A stretch of 64,000 bases of DNA, taken from assembly GCA_963714995.1 (NCBI GenBank), contig CAVQQP010000001.1, forward strand, positions 1 through 64,000, in the 5' to 3' direction. Below the pieces are notes generated by a model, which saw nothing but the letters and a program-made list of their open reading frames with translations, ran no database searches and had not been told where the DNA came from. Made by a program: the position numbers and the translations under genes. The stretch comes from Prado023 sp963714995 (GTDB lineage Bacteria; Actinomycetota; Actinomycetes; S36-B12; CAIYMF01). This document shows, in pieces, positions 15,977 to 24,749 of the stretch (the stretch's first letter is position 1; every line of letters starts with the position of its first letter).

Positions 15977-18406
15977 ATGAGTTTGCCCACCACGACCTCG
16001 GACACCACCCCCCAGCACTTCGCCGAGGAGTTCCTCGCCCACCTGCAGCTCGACCGGGCCGTCGACCTCGAGCGCGCAGGCCGCCGCGACGTGTACGCCG
16101 CCCTGGCCCACACCGTCCGCGACCGCCTGATGTCCGACTGGCTGGACACCGTGCGCAACCGTGGCCGGCTGCAGTCCAAGACGGTCGTGTACCTGTCCGC
16201 CGAGTACCTGATGGGCCGCCAGCTGGGCAACGCCCTGCTGGCCACCGGGCTGACCGACGTCGCCCGCGAGGCCCTGGCCGGCCTGGGACTCGACCTCGAT
16301 GAGATCTACGAGATGGAGGTCGAGCCGGGCCTGGGCAACGGCGGCCTCGGCCGCCTGGCCGCCTGCTTCGCCGACTCCCTGGCCACCCTGGGCCGCCCGG
16401 CCATCGGGTACGGGATCCTCTACGAGTACGGCATCTTCGAGCAGTCCTTCGAGGGTGGCCGCCAGGTCGAGAAGCCCGACCAGTGGCTCGACCACGACAA
16501 CCCGTGGCTCTTCGCCCAGCGCGAGCACGCCGTGTCCGTCGGGTTCGGCGGGCACGTGGAGGTCGATCCGGCGACGGGCGACCGGACCTGGTTCCCCGCG
16601 GAGAAGGTGCTCGGCGTCCCGCACAACCTGATGGTCCCCGGCTACGGCAACAGCGTCGTCAACACCCTGCGCCTGTGGAAGGCGCGCGGCTCCTCGCAGT
16701 TCAACCTCGAGGTGTTCAACGCCGGCGACTACATCGAGGCCGTGCGCCAGCAGTCCATGAGCGAGAACATCTCGCGCGTGCTCTACCCGGAGGACTCCAC
16801 GCCGGCGGGCAAGGAGCTGCGCCTGCGCCAGCAGTACTTCTTCACCGCGTGCGCCCTGGCCGACCTCGTCCGGGTCGCCGACCTCGAGGGCATCCCGCTG
16901 ACCGAGATCCCCGACCGGGTGAGCATCCAGCTCAACGACACCCACCCGGTGATCGCGATCCCCGAGCTCATGCGCATCCTGATCGACGAGCGCGGCATGG
17001 ACTACGACCAGGCGTGGGACATCACCAGCCGCACCTTCAACTACACCTGCCACACCCTGCTGCCCGAGGCCCTCGAGCGCTGGAGCGTCGGCCTGCTGCA
17101 GTACCTGCTGCCGCGGCACATGGAGCTCATCTTCCGGATGAACAAGCGCTTCCTGGAGAAGGTCCGCGAGGCGTTCCCCAATGACCTGTCCCGCGTGATC
17201 AACATGTCGATCATCGAGGAGGGCTCCGAGCGCATGGTCCGGATGGCCCACCTGGCCACCGTGGCCAGCGTGCACGTCAACGGCGTGGCCGCGCTGCACA
17301 GCCAGCTGCTGCGCGAGACGGTCCTGCACGACTTCGCCGAGATGTGGCCCGAGCGGTTCACGAACGTCACCAACGGGGTGACCCCGCGGCGGTTCATCAA
17401 GCTGGCGAACCCCCGCCTGAGCGACCTCATCACCGAGGCCGTCGGCGACGGCTGGCTGACCGACCTGGACAAGCTCAGCGGGCTGGAGTCGGTCGCCGAG
17501 GACCCGGCGTTCCAGGAGCAGTGGCGCGCGGTGAAGCTGGCCAACAAGGCCCAGCTCGCGACCCTGCTCGAGGCCCGGACCGGGCGCGTGCACCCGACCG
17601 ATCCGATGTACGACATCATGATCAAGCGCCTGCACGAGTACAAGCGCCAGATGCTCAAGCTGCTGCACGTGGCCACGATGTACCGCCGTCTGCGCCTCGA
17701 CCCCGCCGCCGCCATCCCGCCGCGGATGGTCCTGTTCGGCGCGAAGGCCGCTCCGGGCTACCAGATGGCCAAGCTGATCATCCGGCTGATCAACCAGGTG
17801 GGCGCCACGATCGACGCCGACCCGGCCATGGCCGGCCGCCTGTCGGTGGTGTTCCCGGCGAACTACAACGTGACGCTGGCCGAGCGGATCATCCCCGCGG
17901 CCGACCTGTCCGAGCAGATCTCGATGGCCGGCAAGGAGGCCTCCGGCACCGGCAACATGAAGCTCTCGCTCAACGGCGCCCTGACCGTCGGCACCCTCGA
18001 CGGCGCGAACGTCGAGATCCGCGAGCTGGTCGGCGCCGACAACTTCTTCCTCTTCGGCCTGACCGAGGACGAGGTGGTGGCCCGCAAGGCCGCCGGGTAC
18101 GACCCCGGTGCGTTCTACCGCGCGGACCCCGAGCTGCACGCGGTCATCGACGAGATCGCCAGCGGGTACTACTCGCCCCCGGACGATCCCGACCTGTTCC
18201 GCCCGATCATCGAGACCCTGCTCATGCGCGACGAGTACATGGTCCTGGCCGACTACCGCGCCTACCTCGAGGCCCAGGAGCGCGTCGACGCGCTGTGGCT
18301 CGACAAGGCCGCGTGGACGGCGATGTCGATCCGCAACACCGCCCGCACCGGCTTCTTCTCCTCCGACCGCTCGATGCTCGACTACTTCGACCGCATCTGG
18401 AAGTAG
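15977..18406 (+). CDS. glgP: Glycogen/maltodextrin phosphorylase (GT35)
   Basis: At 809 residues the enzyme has the length of E. coli GlgP/MalP. It carries the GT35 core throughout: YLSAEYLMGRQLGNAL near residue 70, EPGLGNGGLGRLAACF, QLNDTHPVIAIPELMR, and the PLP-site motif EASGTGNMKLSLNGAL with the cofactor lysine near residue 660. It releases glucose-1-phosphate from alpha-1,4-glucans in the cytoplasm. It is downstream of DUF1003 with its own probable promoter. A secreted glycosidase follows, and ppgK (glucose phosphorylation) is elsewhere in the window, but there is no glycogen operon around it. The call is secure. Confidence 0.96.
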   Translation: MSLPTTTSDTTPQHFAEEFLAHLQLDRAVDLERAGRRDVYAALAHTVRDRLMSDWLDTVRNRGRLQSKTVVYLSAEYLMGRQLGNALLATGLTDVAREALAGLGLDLDEIYEMEVEPGLGNGGLGRLAACFADSLATLGRPAIGYGILYEYGIFEQSFEGGRQVEKPDQWLDHDNPWLFAQREHAVSVGFGGHVEVDPATGDRTWFPAEKVLGVPHNLMVPGYGNSVVNTLRLWKARGSSQFNLEVFNAGDYIEAVRQQSMSENISRVLYPEDSTPAGKELRLRQQYFFTACALADLVRVADLEGIPLTEIPDRVSIQLNDTHPVIAIPELMRILIDERGMDYDQAWDITSRTFNYTCHTLLPEALERWSVGLLQYLLPRHMELIFRMNKRFLEKVREAFPNDLSRVINMSIIEEGSERMVRMAHLATVASVHVNGVAALHSQLLRETVLHDFAEMWPERFTNVTNGVTPRRFIKLANPRLSDLITEAVGDGWLTDLDKLSGLESVAEDPAFQEQWRAVKLANKAQLATLLEARTGRVHPTDPMYDIMIKRLHEYKRQMLKLLHVATMYRRLRLDPAAAIPPRMVLFGAKAAPGYQMAKLIIRLINQVGATIDADPAMAGRLSVVFPANYNVTLAERIIPAADLSEQISMAGKEASGTGNMKLSLNGALTVGTLDGANVEIRELVGADNFFLFGLTEDEVVARKAAGYDPGAFYRADPELHAVIDEIASGYYSPPDDPDLFRPIIETLLMRDEYMVLADYRAYLEAQERVDALWLDKAAWTAMSIRNTARTGFFSSDRSMLDYFDRIWK

Positions 18407-18576
18407 GCGCGGCGGGGGCGGGCGGCGGGTCGCCGGGGCCTGGGCGGGTCGGGCCGACGGGCCCCGGGCCGGGGATCGAACCCGGCATCCGGTAACACCC
18501 GGCAAAGGATCAGTGAAGCCTGCCTCCTGGTGTCGCGCCGTTCGGGATATGCGCGGCCCGCCCCGGGTGTCCGGGC

Positions 18577-18582
18577 TACTCT
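18577..18582 (+). promoter_or_regulatory. -10 box of the secreted glycosidase-like gene (leaderless layout)
   Basis: TACTCT ends 7 nt before the GTG at 18590. Confidence 0.45.
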
Positions 18583-18589
18583 GACGCCC

Positions 18590-19969
18590 GTGAAGGGGAT
18601 CAAGCTCAGGGGAATCGCGTCCGTCGGCATCGCCACCGCCCTGCTGGCCGCGGGGGCGGTCGTGCCAGCCGAGGCGGCAGGCAACAAGGGGTGGCCGGTC
18701 ACGCCCAACAGCTTCGGGATCATGTACGGGTCGACCGACTCCGACACGATCTCGGCGGTCCGGGCGTGGGAAGCGGCCACGTGGTGCCGCATCCAGCCCT
18801 CGCCGGACGCGAACATGCAGGCGAACCTCGAATCCACCCTCGGCGCGCAGCTCGACGCGCAGCGGGCAAACGGGGCCACCGGCGCGATCGTGGGACTGGG
18901 TCACCCGCCGGCCTGGGTCTTCAACAACGCCGCCAGCGCCAACAAGCAGGTCGTGCAGTACGGCTGCGACAACAACGCCGCGGCCGGCGTGTCCATCCCC
19001 TCGTACGCCTCGCTGAAGCGCGCCAAGAACGGCGCCCTGCCGCTGCAGGCCCAGCGCTGGAACGCCTACGTGAGCGCGGTCATCGACTTCGTCAACCTCC
19101 GGTACGGCCGGAGCATGAACATCATGTTCCAGGTCTGGAACGAGCCGAACCTGAGCAGCGGGCTGAGCGTCAAGACCAAGGTCCCCGGCTCGTCGCGCAC
19201 GCTGAAGGACGCCGTCGCGGCGCTCTACGAGCTCGAGCGGATCACCAGCGTCGCGGTGAAGGCCCGGAACAACCCCGCCATCACCCTGACCTCCACAGCC
19301 CTGCACCACCGGCCCAACACGTTCGCCAAGCTGTACCTGGCCAAGCAGGGCAAGAAGCCGGTCGTGTCCTCGTTGTCGTTCAACGTCTACGGGTACCTGA
19401 CCCGGACGCCCGACTCGATGGTCAAGCAGTGGAACTCCCGCGTTGCCAGCCTCCGCAGCCGGGTCAACAAGTACTCGAAGCTGCGCCGGCTGCCCGCCTA
19501 CATCGGTGAGACCAACCTGAACCTGGTCAACAACGGTCACGACAAGTCGAACCTGGCCCCGGGCGTGACCAACCCCGACGCCCAGCGCCGGCTGGCCACG
19601 GGAATCCAGATGGACGCCTTCTACAACGGGTTCCGTTCGGTGTACTGGCTGGCCGGACCGCAGGTCCAGTCCGCGGTGAACATCTGGCACTACCCCGGGA
19701 CGCCGTCGCGGGCGGCCCTGACTGTCCTGCGCGGCCAGCTCCTCAACTCGCACATCAATGGCTGCCGGACGAAGTCCGGGGTCCGCTCCTGCACCTTCAA
19801 GGATCCCGCGGGCCGGTCGTTCACGGTCTACTGGCGCCTGTCCAAGGCATCGACCGTGAAGCTGCCGCGCACCAGCACCGTGGTCCAGATGACCGGGGAG
19901 ACCACGACGATGGGCGCGGGGACCGGGCTGCGAGTGGGCACGACGCCGGTCGTGGTCCGGCCGGTCTGA
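18590..19969 (+). CDS. Secreted protein with a clan GH-A glycoside hydrolase-like domain
   Basis: The 459-residue protein opens with a Sec signal peptide (MKGIKLRGIASVGIATALLA, cleavage probably after AEA near residue 28). The body resembles a TIM-barrel glycosidase of clan GH-A. FQVWNEPN near residue 180 is the Asn-Glu acid/base pair, and AYIGETNLN near residue 305 is a plausible nucleophile strand, with YWLAG after it. GH39- or GH5-like families are the best guesses; the sugar is unknown. Two cysteine pairs fit an extracellular protein. The C-terminal 60 residues look like a small beta domain. The gene stands alone between glgP and a large hairpin. Confidence 0.72.
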   Translation: MKGIKLRGIASVGIATALLAAGAVVPAEAAGNKGWPVTPNSFGIMYGSTDSDTISAVRAWEAATWCRIQPSPDANMQANLESTLGAQLDAQRANGATGAIVGLGHPPAWVFNNAASANKQVVQYGCDNNAAAGVSIPSYASLKRAKNGALPLQAQRWNAYVSAVIDFVNLRYGRSMNIMFQVWNEPNLSSGLSVKTKVPGSSRTLKDAVAALYELERITSVAVKARNNPAITLTSTALHHRPNTFAKLYLAKQGKKPVVSSLSFNVYGYLTRTPDSMVKQWNSRVASLRSRVNKYSKLRRLPAYIGETNLNLVNNGHDKSNLAPGVTNPDAQRRLATGIQMDAFYNGFRSVYWLAGPQVQSAVNIWHYPGTPSRAALTVLRGQLLNSHINGCRTKSGVRSCTFKDPAGRSFTVYWRLSKASTVKLPRTSTVVQMTGETTTMGAGTGLRVGTTPVVVRPV

Positions 19970-20016
19970 TCCTGGGGCTTGTCTGATCCTGCTGTCTGGT
20001 CCGGCTTGTCCGATCC

Positions 20017-20103
20017 GCGAGGTCGGGCGTTCTCGACGCGCACTGCTGCGCGCCGCTTCGCGGCGCTTGCTCTACGTGCGCTTTCGAGAAGGCCCGACCT
20101 CGC
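20017..20103. terminator. 87-nt imperfect hairpin between codirectional genes
   Basis: Outer arms GCGAGGTCGGGC (20017-20028) and its complement (20092-20103) match over 12 bp. After one mismatch a 7-bp stem (20030-20036 with 20084-20090) and a further 6-bp stem (20038-20043 with 20076-20081) continue. The loop holds a small GCGCCGC/GCGGCGC hairpin. Upstream, GTCTGATCCTG occurs twice (19980-20000 region). It probably terminates the glycosidase transcript before mrp. Confidence 0.65.
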
Positions 20104-20178
20104 TTTGGCTTCGCCTCGCGCTCTGGCCCCGGGCGGGCTTCGTGCCGGACTCGGCGGTCGCGCTCCCTGGATCCGACA

Positions 20179-20184
20179 TAGGGT
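20179..20184 (+). promoter_or_regulatory. -10 box of mrp (leaderless layout)
   Basis: TAGGGT ends 6 nt before the ATG at 20191. Confidence 0.5.
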
Positions 20185-20190
20185 TCTCCC

Positions 20191-21322
20191 ATGCCTACAC
20201 GCGAGACCGTTGACGCCGCCCTTGCCTTGGTCCAGGACCCGGAGATCCGCCGCCCCATCACCGAGCTCGGGATGGTCAAGGACGTCCGGATCGACGGGGG
20301 CGCGGTCCATGTCGAGGTCTACCTGACGGTCGCCGGGTGCCCGATGCGCGAGGAGATCACCGGCCGCGTGACGCGCGCGGTGGAGGCGGTCGATGGGGTC
20401 ACGTCCGTGACCGTCGCGCTGGACGTCATGAGCGACGAGCAGCGCAAGGCGATGCGCGCGACGCTCGGCGGGCCGGAGAAGGAGATCCAGTTCACCAAGC
20501 CCGGCTCGCTGACCCGGGTCTACCTGATCGCCTCCGGCAAGGGCGGGGTCGGCAAGTCGTCGATCACGGCGAACCTGGCTGCCTCGATGGCCGCGCAGGG
20601 CCTCTCGGTCGGGGTCGTGGACGCCGACGTGTACGGGCACAGCATCCCGCGGATGCTCGATGTCACCGCCAACCCGACGATGGTCGAGGGCCTGATCATG
20701 CCGCCCCTTGGGCCACGGGGTCCGGGTGATCTCGATGCTGCCGTTCAAGCCCGGCGGCGTGACCCAGCCGGTGACCTGGCGCGGGCCGATGCTGCACCGC
20801 GCGCTGCAGCAGTTCCTCGCCGACGTCTGGTGGGGCGACCTGGACGTGCTGCTGCTGGACCTCCCGCCCGGCACCGGCGACGTCGCGATCTCCGCCGCGC
20901 AGCTGCTGCCGCACGCCGAGGTCGTGGTCGTCACCACCCCGCAGGAGGCGGCCGCCGAGGTGGCGGTCCGCGCCGGGATGGTCGCCAAGGAGACCAACCA
21001 GCGGATCGCCGGGGTCATCGAGAACATGAGCGGCTTCCCCTGCCCGCACTGCGGCGAGGTCGTGGACATCTTCGGCTCCGGCGGCGGGCAGCGGGTGGCC
21101 AACGTCCTCTCCAAGGCGCTGGAGACCGAGGTGCCGCTGCTCGGGCGGATCCCCTTCGACGTGCAGCTGCGCGAGGGCGGCGACTCCGGGGCCCCCCTGG
21201 TCCTGGCCTCGCCGACGGCACCCGCCGCCGAGGTGCTCCGCGGGATCGCCGAGCGGCTTGGCAAGCGCCCGCGCGGGCTCTCCGGGCTGTCGCTGGGCCT
21301 CACCCCGGCCAGCCGGTTCTGA
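20191..21322 (+). CDS. mrp: Mrp/ApbC/NBP35-type iron-sulfur cluster carrier ATPase (one frameshift)
   Basis: An N-terminal MIP18/DUF59 domain (about residues 1-90, with the VAGCPMREEI cysteine motif) precedes the P-loop ATPase domain. That domain carries the deviant Walker A ASGKGGVGKSS near residue 117, DADVYGHSIPRML, LLLDLPPGTGD and the C-terminal FPCPHCGE CxxC pair that binds a bridging Fe-S cluster. One extra C at 20713-20714 (GGGCCAC for GGGCAC) breaks the frame; removing it gives 376 residues and restores LIMPPLGHGVRVISML. The protein loads Fe-S clusters onto apoproteins. The frameshift sits inside a universally conserved segment, so an error in the sequence is likely. Confidence 0.9.
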
Positions 21323-21335
21323 CGGTCGGCGCCCG

Positions 21336-22002
21336 GTGGACATCGTCGGCACCATCATCCCGCTGGCCCTGGTGGTGGGCCTGAGCCCGCTGCCGATCCT
21401 GCCGATGGTGCTGATCCTGATGACCCCGCGGGCGCGGTCGAACTCGGCGGCATTCCTCGGTGCGTGGCTGGTGGGCCTGACGGCCATCGTGCTGGTCGCG
21501 CTGCTGCTGGCCGGGTCGCAGGACCCCGCCCCGCCGGACGACGAGGGAATCGGCTGGATCCAGGTCGTGACCGGTGCGGCCTTCCTGGCACTCGCCCTGG
21601 TCAAGTGGCTGCGTCGTCCCGCGCCCGGGGCCCCCAAGGAACCACCGTCGTGGATGTCCGCCCTGGACTCCTACACGCCGCGCCAGTCCGCCCGCCTGGG
21701 TGCCGCCCTGGCCGCCGCCAACCCCAAGAACCTCGTGATGGCGCTGGCCGGCGGTGCGGAGATCGCCGCCCTCACGACCGGGGCGGGCGGCGCGCTGGTC
21801 GGGGTGGGTCGTCTTCGTCCTCGTGGGCTCCGTCGGGGTGGGCACCCCGGTGGTGGCCCACCGCCTCCTCGGCGACCGTGCGCCCGAGGTCCTGGGGAAC
21901 TGGAAGGTCTGGCTGGAGCGCAACAGCACCGCCCTGGGCGTCGGCGTGCTGGTCGTGCTCGGCGTGCTGCTCCTGGCCAAGGGCCTCACCGCCTCGCTCT
22001 GA
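21336..22002 (+). CDS. GAP-family membrane protein (Sap, sulfolipid-1-addressing type; one frameshift)
   Basis: The predicted 221-residue product has about six membrane segments. It matches the GAP/Sap family: LALVVGLSPLPILPMVLILMTPRAR at the start, WMSALDSYTPRQSARLGAALAAANPKN in the middle and FVLVGSVGVGTPVVAHRLLGDRA near the end. An extra G in GGGG at 21801-21804 shifts the frame; removal restores ALVGWVVFVLVG. The family includes a mycobacterial protein linked to glycolipid export, but function in other genera is unknown. It starts at a GTG 14 nt after mrp, so it is probably in the same operon. Confidence 0.8.
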
Positions 22003-22062
22003 CCCGCGCGCGCCCGATCAGGGCGAGGCACAACAGCCCTGCCGATCGACACTGCAATGGCG

Positions 22063-22308
22063 AACCTCGCGGCAGTTCCCGTCGAATGGCGTCCGCTCCC
22101 GAGGACCCCAAGCCGACCTCGCGCCCCGTCGCGTCGAAAGACCGCCCACCACCGCAGGCCTATCGACGCGAACGACCGCGAGGTTGTCGAACGCCCGACG
22201 AGAATAGGGGCACCCCTGCCCCATTCGACGGGAACGGGCGCGAGGTTCTGGACCCTCAGCGCGAAATGGGGGTCCCGGAACGCCGCTGATGGGAACGGGC
22301 GCTCGATC
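22063..22308. repeat. Family D intergenic repeat (F-F-R-R plus a partial R)
   Basis: Between the convergent GAP and tatB genes lie two forward units (22063-22086, AACCTCGCGGCAGTTCCCG...; 22115-22138, GACCTCGCGCCCCGTCG...). Two inverted units follow (22163-22185; 22224-22247, TTCGACGGGAACGGGCG...GAGGTT) and a partial third (22288-22308). The units at 22063 and 22224 are close reverse complements. The rest of the 22003-22393 gap is featureless. Confidence 0.78.
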
Positions 22309-22393
22309 ACACATCGGCTCGCCTCACCCACAACCCGCGCCACGGTGACGACGGTGCGACGACTCGACCCTCGTCGCCGAGCGGGCGGCAGGC

Positions 22394-22858
22394 TCAGGTC
22401 CAATCGGGGTCGACGGGCGCAGGCGCCACGACGGGTGGTGCCACCGGGGTGGCGGCGCCTCCGGGAACCGGATCGGCCGGCTTCTGCCCCACCGCGCCCG
22501 GCGCGCGTTCGGCTCCGGCTGGCCCCACGGCTCCGGGTGCGCGTTCGGCTCCTGCCGGCCCGCTGGGCGGCCGCGCAGCGGGCCCGCGCACGCCGGGCGT
22601 CGGCTCGTCGTTCAGCACGCCGTTCATCGCCCGACGGGGGTCCAGGTCGCGCAGGTCGCGGACCGTCTGGGCCATCTCCCCGTCGTCCTCGAGCCCGGCC
22701 GCATCCACCAGGTCCTTGCGTGCCGAGGCGGCCATCTGGCGCACCTGGCGCAGCATGCGGGCGGCGTCGGCGGCCACCTTCGGCAGCCGGTCCGGCCCGA
22801 ACACCAGCAGGGCGATCACCACTATCGCGACGATCTCGCCAAAGCCGATGTCGGGCAC
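22394..22858 (-). CDS. tatB: Sec-independent protein translocase subunit TatB
   Basis: The 154-residue protein has one N-terminal membrane helix (FGEIVAIVVIALLVFGPDRLP) with the TatA/B hinge FGPDRLP, then an amphipathic helix (KVAADAARMLRQVRQMA), then a Pro/Ala/Gly-rich cytoplasmic tail. TatB rather than TatA is indicated by length and the acidic/basic helix pattern. The tail contains the repeated block AERAPGAVG. TatB forms the substrate receptor of the twin-arginine pathway with TatC; tatA and tatC are not in this window. The GTG start has TACGCT 6 nt upstream. It lies next to an HtrA protease, a common actinobacterial order. Confidence 0.9.
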   Translation of the reverse strand: MPDIGFGEIVAIVVIALLVFGPDRLPKVAADAARMLRQVRQMAASARKDLVDAAGLEDDGEMAQTVRDLRDLDPRRAMNGVLNDEPTPGVRGPAARPPSGPAGAERAPGAVGPAGAERAPGAVGQKPADPVPGGAATPVAPPVVAPAPVDPDWT

Positions 22859-22864
22859 GGACCC

Positions 22865-22870
22865 AGCGTA
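22865..22870 (-). promoter_or_regulatory. -10 box of tatB (leaderless layout)
   Basis: Minus-strand TACGCT ends 6 nt before the GTG at 22858. Confidence 0.4.
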
Positions 22871-22879
22871 CGCAGGAGG

Positions 22880-24529
22880 TCAGCCGGAGGAGGAATCCGA
22901 GCCGAGCGTGATGGTCAGGTCCTCGGTCCCCGAGCCGCGCTGGACCGAGATCGAGACCTCGTCGCCGGGCTGCATCGAGCGGATGTCGACGATCAGCGCG
23001 GTGGCGTCGGTGACGGGCTTGCCGTCGAACTCGACGATGACATCGCCGGCCTCGAGGCCCGCTGCCTCCGCCGGACCACCCGGGGTGACCTCCTGGACCC
23101 GGGCGCCCTCGCCCTGGTAGGTCTGGTCCAGCGACACCCCGATGATCGGCTTGGTCGAGGTGCCGGTGTTGATCAGCTCCTCGGCGATGCGCGTGACCTG
23201 GTTGACCGGGATGGCGAAGCCCAGGCCGATGGAGCCGCTCTGGCCGGTGCCGTCGCCGAGCGTGGCGATCGCCGAGTTCACGCCGATCACCTCACCGGCG
23301 GCATTGACCAGCGCGCCACCGGAGTTGCCGGGGTTGATCGCCGCATCGGTCTGGATGGCGTTGATGAACGACGTCGACCCCTGGCCGCCCGCGGTCACGG
23401 GGCGGTTCAGCGCGCTGACGATGCCGGCGGTCACGGTGCCCTCGAGGCCCAGCGGCGAACCGATCGCGATGGCGAGGTCACCGACCACGACGCCGTCGGA
23501 GTTGCCCAGGACGACCGTGGGCAGGCCCGTGGCGTCGACCTTGACCACGGCGATGTCGTAGTTGGGATCCCGGCCGACGATCGTGGCGTCGAGCTTTCGA
23601 CCGTCGGAGAAGTTCACGGTGATCTCCCCGCCGTCGGCGGCGCCCTCCACGACGTGGTTGTTGGTCACGATGTAGCCGTTGTCCCGGATCACGAAGCCGG
23701 AGCCCGAGCCGGAGCCCTGCGCGCCCGAGACCTCGAGCGAGACGACCGCGGGGCTCACGGACTCGGCGATCGCGGCCACGGTGCCACTCGGGCGCTCGGA
23801 CTTGTCCGCGCCGGACTGGGGCAGGGCCACGGTGCTGGTGCCGGAGTCCGACGACGCCATCTCGGAGCCGACGTAGCCGCCGATCCCGCCGGCGAGCAGG
23901 GCCACGAGGGCGGCCGTCACGAGGATCAGGCCGGTGCGCGGCTTGGCGCCGCTCGCCCCTGCTCCTGGCGGGGCCACCGGGGGTGCGACCGGCGGGGCAC
24001 CGGCGGCGGCGAAGGCCGTGGTGTCGTACTGCCAGTTGCCGCCCGCGGCCGGATCAGGCGCAGCGGCGTACCCGTAGCCGGGCTGGCTCGGGTACGCGGT
24101 GGTCTGGGACTGCCAGGCGGCGCCGGCGGCCGGGGCGCTCGGATCTCCGGTCGGGTACCCGGTCGCGTACCCGGCGCTCGGGTCTCCGGTCGGATACCCG
24201 GCACCGTAGGCCGCGGGACCTGTCGGGGCGCCGTACGCGCCGTCGGGGTATGCGCTGGCGGGCGGGGTCTGCCACCCACTGGGCGTGGGCCACGCGTCCG
24301 GTGCCTGCCCGGCCACGGGCTCGTGGGCGGTGGTCGCAGTCAGGTCGGATGCGGCCGCGTCGGATGCAGTCAGGTCGGATGCGGCCGCCTCGGATGCGGC
24401 CTGGTCCGCAGCCAGCGCCGGCGCGTGATCGATCCCCGCGGGGGTCACGTCCTGCGTGGCCGCGGGCGCGGAGTCCGCCTGCTGCCAGCTGTCCTCAGGC
24501 TGCCCGGGCACCGGGTACTGATCGGTCAT
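22880..24529 (-). CDS. HtrA/DegP-type membrane-anchored serine protease with PDZ domain
   Basis: The 549-residue protein has a long Ala/Pro/Gly/Tyr-rich cytoplasmic N-terminus (about residues 1-190), one membrane helix (TGLILVTAALVALLAGGIGGY), a trypsin-like domain and a C-terminal PDZ domain. The triad is visible as NNHVVEG (His, about residue 292), NYDIAVVK (Asp, about 324) and NPGNSGGAL (Ser, about 401). Such proteases degrade or refold misfolded envelope proteins. The N-terminal part contains tandem YPTGDPSA and AAASDLTASD repeats. The ATG at 24529 is chosen; an in-frame ATG at 24556 is possible. It is upstream of tatB in the same direction with 21 nt between. Confidence 0.93.
   Translation of the reverse strand: MTDQYPVPGQPEDSWQQADSAPAATQDVTPAGIDHAPALAADQAASEAAASDLTASDAAASDLTATTAHEPVAGQAPDAWPTPSGWQTPPASAYPDGAYGAPTGPAAYGAGYPTGDPSAGYATGYPTGDPSAPAAGAAWQSQTTAYPSQPGYGYAAAPDPAAGGNWQYDTTAFAAAGAPPVAPPVAPPGAGASGAKPRTGLILVTAALVALLAGGIGGYVGSEMASSDSGTSTVALPQSGADKSERPSGTVAAIAESVSPAVVSLEVSGAQGSGSGSGFVIRDNGYIVTNNHVVEGAADGGEITVNFSDGRKLDATIVGRDPNYDIAVVKVDATGLPTVVLGNSDGVVVGDLAIAIGSPLGLEGTVTAGIVSALNRPVTAGGQGSTSFINAIQTDAAINPGNSGGALVNAAGEVIGVNSAIATLGDGTGQSGSIGLGFAIPVNQVTRIAEELINTGTSTKPIIGVSLDQTYQGEGARVQEVTPGGPAEAAGLEAGDVIVEFDGKPVTDATALIVDIRSMQPGDEVSISVQRGSGTEDLTITLGSDSSSG
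24336..24395. repeat. 30-bp tandem repeat inside the HtrA gene
   Basis: A 30-bp unit (24336-24365) is repeated immediately at 24366-24395 with one substitution. It encodes two copies of the block AAASDLTASD in the cytoplasmic N-terminal region, in frame. Confidence 0.8.
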
Positions 24530-24705
24530 GGGTACATCATCCTGTCTGATCGTCATATCCGAAACCGTAGGCGTCGCCCGTCAGGGGGTGAGCCGAGCAT
24601 TGTCAACGTCATGTAATCCGCGAGCGGGGGCCGGGAACGGCCTCCGCTGGGCACCAGGACCCCCGCTGCGGGCGGCCCTGGTCCGAGCACGGGTGATCCG
24701 GCGAT

Positions 24706-24711
24706 TACGCT
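24706..24711 (+). promoter_or_regulatory. -10 box of the O-methyltransferase gene
   Basis: TACGCT lies 38 nt upstream of the ATG at 24750, leaving room for the AAAGG ribosome-binding site at 24738-24742. Confidence 0.4.
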
Positions 24712-24749
24712 GTGCCCAGCCCAGAACCCCTGCCATGAAAGGCCCACCC

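Noticed and set aside
18440..18500. Minus-strand CCGGGTTCGATCCCCGG resembling a tRNA T-arm
   Set aside because: No acceptor, D-arm or anticodon stem could be found at the right distances on either strand.
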